From Akkermansia sp. (lineage in GTDB: Bacteria; Verrucomicrobiota; Verrucomicrobiia; Verrucomicrobiales; Akkermansiaceae): DNA of 56,209 nucleotides. Below are positions 50,801-56,209 of this stretch, one piece after another; within the stretch, counting starts at the first letter, position 1, and each line of letters starts with the position of its first letter. The stretch spans positions 1 through 56,209 of the forward strand of contig JAFUQZ010000018.1 in NCBI GenBank assembly GCA_017472085.1. Direction: 5' to 3'. The notes under the pieces are model-generated. The model was given only the letters and a program-made list of their open reading frames with translations, was not told the origin of the DNA and did not search any database. The position numbers were made by a program, and so were the translations under genes.

Positions 50801-51229
50801 ATGGAAACTACTTTCATCATCTGCTTTGCCTGTCTCTTCCTTATTCCGGGCATTTTGCTTGCCCTGCTCAACTGGGCTGATATCTGTATCTGGGTGTGGG
50901 AGAAATGGCGTCATCACCGCAGCAAGGCAGAGACATGCATCGTGCCCTTTCTGGGCGGCTTATTGCTCACCAGCGGTATCGCCATTCTTACCTACGGGTT
51001 GCACGAATACTCCGTTCCGTTTCTGAAGACCGTGGTCGGGTACGGGATGCCCGGCATGGTCATGGTGGTTGCTCTGGCGCTGGCGGGCTTCCTGATTGAT
51101 TATGGCTCTATCCCCAATCTTATCATCACTCCGCTGCTGGGATTTCTTTTCCGACTTCGGGGCAAACCGGCCCCGTCCGGAAGCCCCGCGGCCCCTACTG
51201 TCGGGAACTGCAACTTTCTTTTCCCCTGA
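50801..51229 (+). CDS. Small membrane protein following lipoprotein B
   Basis: This 142-residue protein has three clear membrane segments (about residues 4-24, 47-68 and 82-105) and a possible fourth near LIITPLLGFLFRL. The C-terminal ~25 residues (GKPAPSGSPAAPTVGNCNFL) overlap another open frame that looks more protein-like, so the natural C-terminus may have been altered by a frameshift or by fusion with the decayed gene that follows. It shares the promoter of lipoprotein B (33-base gap). Function unknown. Confidence 0.6.
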   Translation: METTFIICFACLFLIPGILLALLNWADICIWVWEKWRHHRSKAETCIVPFLGGLLLTSGIAILTYGLHEYSVPFLKTVVGYGMPGMVMVVALALAGFLIDYGSIPNLIITPLLGFLFRLRGKPAPSGSPAAPTVGNCNFLFP

Positions 51230-51728
51230 TTCTGGTGGATGAGGATGAAATTCCCCGTCTCATCTGTGCTCCCTCTGAGCTCCCGAAGAAAGATGCCGAT
51301 TTCCTGCTGGAAGCCCCCGGCAGCAGCCTGTATGCCGATGGCCTCTGCCAGAGGATTGTCCGGGTTCACACTCAACATAAGCCACTTTTTGGAGTCGCCT
51401 GCTGCATCGGAATGATGTGGATTTCTGGGCTGCGGAGGTGGAATACACCACGCCGCGCTCCTACAAGCCGGAAAAGTTGCTCAGGCTGATGGCGCGCCTT
51501 GTCCGCGCAGATGATGATGTGTGGACCCAGTTTCACGAAGCCCCGGCGCTGTTACGTCTGCTGAAAAGCTGCACCGGGTTCGCCGAACTCCTTGCCCTCG
51601 GATGTCTGGCCGGTTGGTGGGAAAACACCGCTCCCGACAACGGCCTCCCTGAGCTTAGCGAAGACGCCTTTTCTGAGGATGATATCCGCCGCGCAGCTCG
51701 GAAAATTGTTTTCAAACAGACCTTGTAA
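51100..51728 (+). pseudogene. Decayed gene with a frameshift at a T5 run
   Basis: One frame, open from 51100, reads RKPRGPYCRELQLSFPLILV, then DEDEIPRLICAPSELPKKDA and CQRIVRVHTQHKPLF. Adding one T to the T5 run at 51386-51390 continues it as WSRLLHRNDVDFWAAEVEYT, and on to EDDIRRAARKIVFKQTL at 51728. The joined sequence looks like one protein of about 190 residues with no start codon of its own, overlapping the end of the 50801 gene. I read it as the remnant of a cytoplasmic protein gene of unknown family whose 5' end is lost. Confidence 0.5.
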
Positions 51729-51887
51729 GCCCGCAACACCCTGCTGGTATCGGAGTCCGGAATGTTGATTCTGAGCTTTCTTCCTCTGACTTTACCTTTC
51801 TCGTTAAAATCCATTTACGGTCCTTCGGCATTTCTCCACTCAGGCAAACTCCCTGATGAGTGAGCCCAAGGGTCACTAAAACTCACT

Positions 51888-51945
51888 TTTTACAAAAAAA
51901 AGTTGCGGATTTGCCGTTGAGAAGTATTATTACAGGTAAAGGATG
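51888..51945 (+). promoter_or_regulatory. Island promoter repeat, copy 3
   Basis: TTAC-A8-GTTGCGG (-35 at 51903-51908), 16-base spacer, TATTAT (51925-51930), then ACAGGTAAAGGA. It drives the ankyrin gene at 51953. Confidence 0.8.
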
Positions 51946-51952
51946 ATGCCGT

Positions 51953-53149
51953 ATGTCAACAATTCGTAAAGTGTGCCGCGGTCTATGCTATTCGTTGCTT
52001 GGTGTGCTGTCTGTTGCCATAGTGCTGGCGGGGGGCGGGGCGCTCTGGCTGTGGGGATGGACGCTGAAGTCTGCCCCGAATTTTCATGCGAGCTGGACTC
52101 CGGAGGAGCGGGAAGCCATTGCAGAGTTTGACCTCTATCTCAGGCAGCAATTCGCACACGATATGTCCCGGGGCTTGGAGAGAATGCATGAATCTTTCGT
52201 GATTTTTGGGTGGAAATTGCCGGAGCTCGGCCTGAGAGAGCAACTTATGATTGCGTATGCGGTCCGATGCTATGCTGCACCCATTTCGGATATGCTGCAT
52301 GAAGCCGCAGAGAGTGGTAATGCCGCACAGACGAAAACGGTCAGTTTTCATGATGACCATGGGTTTACGCCGACTATTCTGGCGGCTCAGACGGCTCATC
52401 TGAAAGCTCTTGAGGCCTTGGTGCGGCATGGGGCTTCCCCCAATGCCACCGCTTACAATCAGCCGGATGAATATACGGAGGCCATGAAAGGCGAGACTCC
52501 TCTGTCCCCCTTGCTTAACGGGCAGTTTACCAACGGGCGCAGGCTTTCCTGGGATGAGAGAAGAGCAACGGCAGAATTTCTCCTGGAGCATGGAGCAGAT
52601 ATCAATGTTTCCGACCGTATGCACAGGTTAAGCTGCGATATTCCGTTGATGGTGGACGCCCCGGAAGCTGATGCTCCCTGGCTGTGGGCGCTGAATCATG
52701 GCTTAAGAATGAAGACATCTGACCTTTCATCCATCATCGTTCTGCCTTCGGCCCGGACGTTGGTGGAGAAGGTGTTGCGCGAGAAGCTGATCGATATCAA
52801 CGCTGTTGATGGTGAGACTGAGGCAACCGTTTTGCAGAGTATGCTGAGGAGGCTTCGTTATAACGTTGATGGGGAGCTTTCTGATGAGGAATGGGAAGCG
52901 CGTTTCGATATGTTGTTGGCGGCCGGGGCCGATCCGAATCTTGTCGGTGGGAAAGGCGCTCAGCCGTCCGATGCGCTCGGAAATGAAGGCGAATTCCTTA
53001 TCTATTCAAACTCTGTTGCGAATATAGCTCCGTCGGATATTGTGAAAGAGGCGTTGGAACGAGCATCGACACCTGCTCGCCGCGACCTTTGTCTGCGTGT
53101 TCTGGAGAAACTCCGCGCCGCCGGGGCGCGCTCTGTCACAACAGAATGA
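51953..53149 (+). CDS. Membrane-anchored ankyrin-repeat protein
   Basis: This 398-residue protein has an N-terminal membrane anchor (about residues 9-36, GLCYSLLGVLSVAIVLAGGG, then ALWLWGWTL) and a helical segment to about residue 115. Degenerate ankyrin repeats follow: ISDMLHEAAESGNAAQTKT, GFTPTILAAQTAHLKALEAL, VRHGASPNATA, AEFLLEHGADINVSD, DMLLAAGADPNLVGG and LRAAGARSVT. The product is probably periplasmic. Two ATG codons at 51943-51948 start a short overlapping ORF (MMPYVNNS) in another frame, closer to the AAAGGA site. Promoter repeat copy 3 lies directly upstream; a membrane protein follows after 49 bases. Confidence 0.8.
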   Translation: MSTIRKVCRGLCYSLLGVLSVAIVLAGGGALWLWGWTLKSAPNFHASWTPEEREAIAEFDLYLRQQFAHDMSRGLERMHESFVIFGWKLPELGLREQLMIAYAVRCYAAPISDMLHEAAESGNAAQTKTVSFHDDHGFTPTILAAQTAHLKALEALVRHGASPNATAYNQPDEYTEAMKGETPLSPLLNGQFTNGRRLSWDERRATAEFLLEHGADINVSDRMHRLSCDIPLMVDAPEADAPWLWALNHGLRMKTSDLSSIIVLPSARTLVEKVLREKLIDINAVDGETEATVLQSMLRRLRYNVDGELSDEEWEARFDMLLAAGADPNLVGGKGAQPSDALGNEGEFLIYSNSVANIAPSDIVKEALERASTPARRDLCLRVLEKLRAAGARSVTTE

Positions 53150-53198
53150 GGTGAGCTGTTATATTCTGAAATGATTGATTGTCAGATTTTTACAAGTG

Positions 53199-53705
53199 AT
53201 GAAGAAACGCCCGGTTACATGGATTAGTATGACAGCGTTCATCGTGCTGTTGGTCTGCCTTTCTATAGCCGCTTTCAACAGCGGGCTGCAGTATCGTGCG
53301 CTGTTTGCCGAAGGCATCATGCATGGTGATGCGGCGTTGATAGCTGCAATCAGAGCACAAATGGAACGCGCCAATCTTTTTGCCGTCATGGCATCGATTG
53401 CAGTCGTGTTTCCCGTGTATTTGGTCTGGTGGTTGGCGTGTGCGTATGTTATCAGCAAGCGCATGCGCGCGGCGGGGATTTCGCGTGGGGTAGAGCGCTG
53501 CTGTCTGTCCCTCCTGCCGTTTGCCGCCTGTGGTTGGTGGAGTCACGTGCTGCTGAATTCTCGCCCTGCGGTATACCATTATGAAGAGTATAGGCAATGC
53601 CTGCTTGCTGCATTGGCTTCGGAATGCTGCGGTGTGTTGTTATCCGCTGCCGTATTGTATGTCTGCTGCCATTTGCCGTGGCGAAGGCGTGTAAAGAATA
53701 ACTGA
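53199..53705 (+). CDS. Small four-pass membrane protein following the ankyrin gene
   Basis: This 168-residue protein has hydrophobic segments at about residues 8-28, 62-88, 105-122 and 137-157. A soluble loop (NSGLQYRALFAEGIMHGDAA and on to RANLF) lies between the first two, and the C-terminus is basic (WRRRVKNN). Several Cys residues sit in the last two segments (CCLSLLPF, ECCG, YVCCH). ATG 53199 was chosen over upstream non-ATG starts. It probably shares the ankyrin gene's transcript. No family is recognised. Confidence 0.6.
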   Translation: MKKRPVTWISMTAFIVLLVCLSIAAFNSGLQYRALFAEGIMHGDAALIAAIRAQMERANLFAVMASIAVVFPVYLVWWLACAYVISKRMRAAGISRGVERCCLSLLPFAACGWWSHVLLNSRPAVYHYEEYRQCLLAALASECCGVLLSAAVLYVCCHLPWRRRVKNN

Positions 53706-53811
53706 ATGTTTATTCTCCCCTCCGGGATTCGGATTCGGCTCGCCGATGCTTGCAAACAGATCGCCAAATATTTTCCTTTTATTGATTGGTTTGGAGTTTT
53801 TTTTGATGTCA

Positions 53812-53870
53812 ATTTGCAAAAAAAGTTGCGGATTTGCGGCTGGGGTGTATTATCATAAGTAAAAGGAGAA
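53812..53870 (+). promoter_or_regulatory. Island promoter repeat, copy 4
   Basis: TTTGC-A7-GTTGCGG (-35 at 53826-53831), 16-base spacer, TATTAT (53848-53853), ATAAGTAAAAGGAG. The end of the repeat supplies the AAAAGGAG ribosome-binding site of the gene at 53872. Confidence 0.8.
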
Positions 53871-53871
53871 C

Positions 53872-54246
53872 ATGAAATCCATGGCTATAATCCTGATGCT
53901 TTTGTCGTCTCTGTTGCCGATGTCGGTCGCGGATGAGTCTCCGATGGAGCGATTCATTCATGGCGTCGGCGTGGCAGGATCGGCTGAGCGTTCTTTGCCC
54001 GTGTCTGAGAGTAGTTACTCGTTCATTGATACCACCGCTTTTTTGCAGCAGTCAAAAAGAATGTGTGGTCTTCAGAATTTGCTTTTACCCCGGGACGTCG
54101 TTATGTACGGAAGCCTGGAAGCCATGACCACCATTTCCGGAACGCATGTTACTGCATCCAACTGCCTTGCGGCGGGGGAGGGGGCTCATCGTGGCTGTTC
54201 TCAGCAGGGAAAATCATACAGGCAATCTGACTCATACAACGAATGA
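53872..54246 (+). CDS. Small secreted protein
   Basis: This 124-residue product has a signal peptide (MKSMAIILMLLSSLLPMSVA, cleavage near residue 20). The ~100-residue mature part is rich in Ser/Thr/Gly with two or three Cys (KRMCGLQNLLLP, ASNCLAAG, RGCSQQG). No family is recognised; the small size and cysteines would suit a periplasmic or secreted effector-like protein, but this is inference. Its stop overlaps the next gene (ATGA, 54243-54246), so it is co-translated with the PH-like membrane protein. The strong promoter repeat and good ribosome-binding site suggest real expression. Confidence 0.6.
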   Translation: MKSMAIILMLLSSLLPMSVADESPMERFIHGVGVAGSAERSLPVSESSYSFIDTTAFLQQSKRMCGLQNLLLPRDVVMYGSLEAMTTISGTHVTASNCLAAGEGAHRGCSQQGKSYRQSDSYNE

Positions 54247-54878
54247 AAACAGGTAATCTCAGAGAGTTCGGCCTGAATCCCCGGCAATGCAGGTCGGTGC
54301 AGAAAGTGTTGCAACCGGGTGAGCAGGTGCTTTGGGCAGGGCAGCCCGTTGCCCGGGGATGTTTCTCCTCTGCTGCGGATGCCTTGGGATGGTATGGCGT
54401 TGTTGCCATCTTTGTGGTTATCGGCTTTTTCTTGCTCTATACGGCTGCAGGCAGAGATGCCGGGTATGCAGAATGGATTGCCTCGTGTGGTTGGCTGCTG
54501 GTGTCTCTTTCGGCTCTGGTTGTACCGTCTGTTCAGGGATGGCAGCGGCGGCGTGTCGTTTATGTTATCACGAATTGTCGGGCTGTTGTCTGTGCCGGGA
54601 AAACAGAATCCTGGACGCTTGCTCCGGATATGGTGGTCAGCAATGTGAAGGCGGCGGATGGAAGTGGTAACCTGGTGTTTGCCGTCCGACTGAATGAAGA
54701 CAGAAGCGAAATAGGTGATAGCCTCTGGAACGAATACGGTTTCATGGGTATCCGCGATGTGCGGATGGTGGAGGGGATTCTGGAAAAGGCCGTAGCCGAA
54801 AGGGAAAACTCGCCTCCACCACCCATCTGCCCTGGCGACGCGGACTTGCGGAAATCCTTGAATGCTGATACAATCTGA
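54243..54878 (+). CDS. Membrane protein with a bacterial PH-like domain
   Basis: This 211-residue protein has a layout seen in bacterial PH-domain (bPH) membrane proteins: a short cytoplasmic motif LQPGEQVLWAGQPVA, two membrane segments (about residues 49-70 and 78-97), then a beta-rich domain starting RRVVYVITNCRAVV and continuing to about residue 175. The YxITNxRxxV motif after the second TM is typical of this group. The C-terminal tail is polar and Pro-rich. It overlaps the small secreted-protein gene by 4 bases. Molecular role unknown. Confidence 0.65.
   Translation: MKTGNLREFGLNPRQCRSVQKVLQPGEQVLWAGQPVARGCFSSAADALGWYGVVAIFVVIGFFLLYTAAGRDAGYAEWIASCGWLLVSLSALVVPSVQGWQRRRVVYVITNCRAVVCAGKTESWTLAPDMVVSNVKAADGSGNLVFAVRLNEDRSEIGDSLWNEYGFMGIRDVRMVEGILEKAVAERENSPPPPICPGDADLRKSLNADTI
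54846..54874 (+). promoter_or_regulatory. Promoter of island lipoprotein C
   Basis: TTGCGG (54846-54851), 17-base spacer, TACAAT (54869-54874), inside the 3' end of the preceding gene. It shares the -35 of the island repeat but not its flanks. Confidence 0.55.
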
Positions 54879-54902
54879 GCGTTAACTCTTTTTCTCCATT
54901 CT

Positions 54903-55628
54903 ATGAATCGTTGTTATAAGAATGCCTGTTCCATGGCCTGCCTCATTCTCTCGTTTCTGGTGGAAGGGTGCATCAGCCTGCACCTCGGGCGTGCTACCTT
55001 TATCGACACCGGTGGGGCAATTGCCAATATCGGGCAGAAGCAGGCCAAACTACGCCCCGAGGGGCAGCCTGTGACGAAAGGTGGGGTGGATATCTTTCAA
55101 TTTCGCTATCGCATCTGGAAAAAGGGGGATTCCTACATCCTGCAGCTGCCGGTATGCTATGTACCCGCACGCTACCCGGTGTTGGTTCACCTTGCAGGCA
55201 GTTATACATGGCGGAAAAAGACATTGGACGGTCAATATCCTGAGCGCTATCGTGATGCCGAGGTGGTACAATATCCCGTAGAATATTTCTATGCCGAACT
55301 GACGGAGGTGCAATACAAGCAGATGTGGACTGAGGATAAACGCATCAAACAAGACAAGCAGAGCGTTTTACGGGATGTCCGCATCCTCACGCCTGCGGAA
55401 GTCGACCTGAGCAACGCAGTGCTGTTGTCGGACAGGTGCAGAGAGCCATATCCCATATACCGGCTGTGGAATAACTGCGAGAATCTGCCGTCTCCCCGCC
55501 GAACCTGGTATAACCGCTGCCTCATGCCCCTGAGCTGGGCTGCTGAGGCTGTGGATATCCCGCTCTCCATCATTGCAACGCCCATCGGCTGGGTGGTGGA
55601 TGCCATATACGAACCGCTGAATAACTGA
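54903..55628 (+). CDS. Island lipoprotein C
   Basis: This 241-residue lipoprotein (signal ending SFLVEGC, Cys about residue 22) has a mature part with RFRYRIWKKGDSYILQLPVC-type strands, EVVQYPVEYFYAELTEVQYK and IYRLWNNCENL. It ends in a block with W-x-x-x-CLMPLSWAAEAVDIPLSII, then ATPIGWVVDAIYEPL. The DIP/DVP element in a hydrophobic C-terminus is shared with island lipoproteins A and B, and the MPLSWAAEAVDIPLS wording resembles YceK/DUF1375-type lipoprotein endings. An outer-membrane-associated role is likely; function is unknown. Confidence 0.7.
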   Translation: MNRCYKNACSMACLILSFLVEGCISLHLGRATFIDTGGAIANIGQKQAKLRPEGQPVTKGGVDIFQFRYRIWKKGDSYILQLPVCYVPARYPVLVHLAGSYTWRKKTLDGQYPERYRDAEVVQYPVEYFYAELTEVQYKQMWTEDKRIKQDKQSVLRDVRILTPAEVDLSNAVLLSDRCREPYPIYRLWNNCENLPSPRRTWYNRCLMPLSWAAEAVDIPLSIIATPIGWVVDAIYEPLNN

Positions 55629-55718
55629 AGGCCGCTTCTGAAAAATCCGAATAGCTTGGGAAATTGATGTTTGAAATGTTTGCTGAGCGCTGATGTCAAC
55701 CCGCGAATGGAATGAGAC

Positions 55719-56104
55719 ATGAAAAATCATGTGAGAAAAGCTGATGTGTCTGAGAGCATGGCCCGGGCTATTATCAAGCCGTTTGTGGTGTTTGGGGGCG
55801 GTGTGTTCATGCTGGTGATGCTGGCATTGCTGTGTATAGAGGCGGACATGTTGGCTGAGTCTCTGGAGAGTGAGCGCGTATACACCGGCAGCGTGGAGCA
55901 TCCAGACCCGGCTCATGAAGGGGGTCTGGTGCGGGTGAGGAGAGACTGGCGATGCTTCCCTCCGGCTCCGAGGTGACTCTGGTGGGCCGCCAGCGGGGCA
56001 ATGCGCTCGATATGGTCGATCCGGCAGCAAAGGCGATGCTGGGTAAACCTGCCGCCGGGTTTCTCTCCCATGTTATTAATCTGGACTTATTTAATTGGAC
56101 ATGA
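55719..56104 (+). pseudogene. Membrane protein gene with a frameshift in a G5 run, beside an insertion sequence
   Basis: The first frame gives a charged N-terminus, one transmembrane helix (about residues 24-42, FVVFGGGVFMLVMLALLCI) and EHPDPAHEG, then drifts to RVRRDWRCFPPAPR and stops at 55976. Adding one G to the run at 55920-55924 continues it smoothly as GSGAGEERLAMLPSGSEVTL, then VGRQRGNALDMVDPAAKAML to about 56070. The last codons to the TGA at 56102 (LDLFNWT) overlap the promoter of the next, IS-like gene, so the natural 3' end was probably cut by insertion. Confidence 0.55.
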
Positions 56105-56110
56105 TATAAT
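56082..56110 (+). promoter_or_regulatory. Promoter of the terminal partial gene (leaderless)
   Basis: TGGACT (56082-56087), 17-base spacer, TATAAT (56105-56110), ending 6 bases before ATG 56117. Confidence 0.6.
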
Positions 56111-56116
56111 CAATCC

Positions 56117-56209
56117 ATGTCCACAAAAGGCGACTACATTAACATCAAAGTTATATCAGTTGAAGCGAGAAAAGCATACCAGGTTCAGGTGGCCAGCCTA
56201 CGCAGCGAA
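56117..56209 (+). CDS. 5' end of a gene cut by the window edge, possibly an IS66-type transposase
   Basis: Only 31 codons are visible (MSTKGDYINIKVISVEARKA, then YQVQVASLRSE). The last residues, with Ala/Gln/Leu spacing and LRSE, look like the start of the N-terminal leucine-zipper coiled coil (LRxEN...) of IS66 TnpC. The identification is weak. It has its own leaderless promoter and interrupts the end of the preceding gene, as an insertion sequence would. Confidence 0.35.
   Translation, partial: MSTKGDYINIKVISVEARKAYQVQVASLRSE

Noticed and set aside
51533..51814. 93-codon minus-strand ORF beginning MDFNEKGKVRGRKLRIN
   Set aside because: The first ~30 residues look protein-like, but the rest is the antisense of the decayed gene and no family or promoter supports it.

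Overview
The window reads as a chromosomal segment of a host-associated, fermentative member of the Verrucomicrobiota, most like Akkermansia or a close relative. This is an inference. It rests on the mix of succinate/propionate/acetate metabolism (a carboxyltransferase of the oxaloacetate decarboxylase/transcarboxylase type, malic enzyme, class I fumarase, ADP-forming acetyl-CoA synthetase), Gram-negative envelope genes (waaA, many lipoproteins), diaminopimelate dehydrogenase, a carboxynorspermidine synthase and a 34-residue AURKAIP1/COX24-type basic protein. Many genes have a clear TTGNNN-17-TANAAT promoter ending only 6-12 bases before the start codon and no Shine-Dalgarno sequence, so leaderless or nearly leaderless messages look common.

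Layout. 1-225: the 3' end of an IS66-type transposase. 497-9087: carboxynorspermidine synthase, ribosomal protein L25, a secreted helical protein with gatB, umuC, a metallo-beta-lactamase-fold protein, a sigma factor and a thioredoxin-like protein. 9315-13338: a carboxyltransferase subunit and the rsmD-waaA-DUF2062 operon. 13407-21259: small envelope proteins, galM, the 34-residue gene, a lipoprotein polysaccharide deacetylase, the cobA/hemD fusion plus hemA, and two uncharacterised membrane or secreted genes, the second frameshifted in an A8 run. 21355-28702: ADP-forming acetyl-CoA synthetase, a candidate structured RNA, manC-ruvX, malic enzyme, a lipid kinase with cdsA. 28907-34447: two secreted ankyrin-repeat proteins, fumarase and thiE-thiM. 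34533-39044: a TPR protein, two pseudouridine synthases and a cytoplasmic alpha-amylase. 39177-45286: a YejABEF-like peptide importer operon with unusual insertions. 45436-47049: tRNA-Ser(GGA), a tiny membrane protein and ddh.

47330-56104 is an accessory island. It contains three lipoproteins with a shared C-terminal layout, two more ankyrin-repeat proteins, a small secreted protein, and small multi-pass or single-pass membrane proteins, mostly arranged as exported protein followed by membrane protein. Four of the units sit behind near-identical ~57-bp promoter repeats (an A-tract, TTGCGG, a 16-bp spacer, a TATTAT-type -10, GTAAA). The island holds at least two homopolymer frameshifts and ends against another apparent insertion-sequence gene, so IS-like sequence lies at both window edges. 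This repeat-driven array is the best candidate for an undescribed system.

The core genes suggest malate/oxaloacetate/fumarate flux to succinate and propionate, acetyl-CoA to acetate with ATP gain, siroheme and tetrapyrrole synthesis, GDP-mannose and Kdo-lipid synthesis, and oligopeptide uptake.
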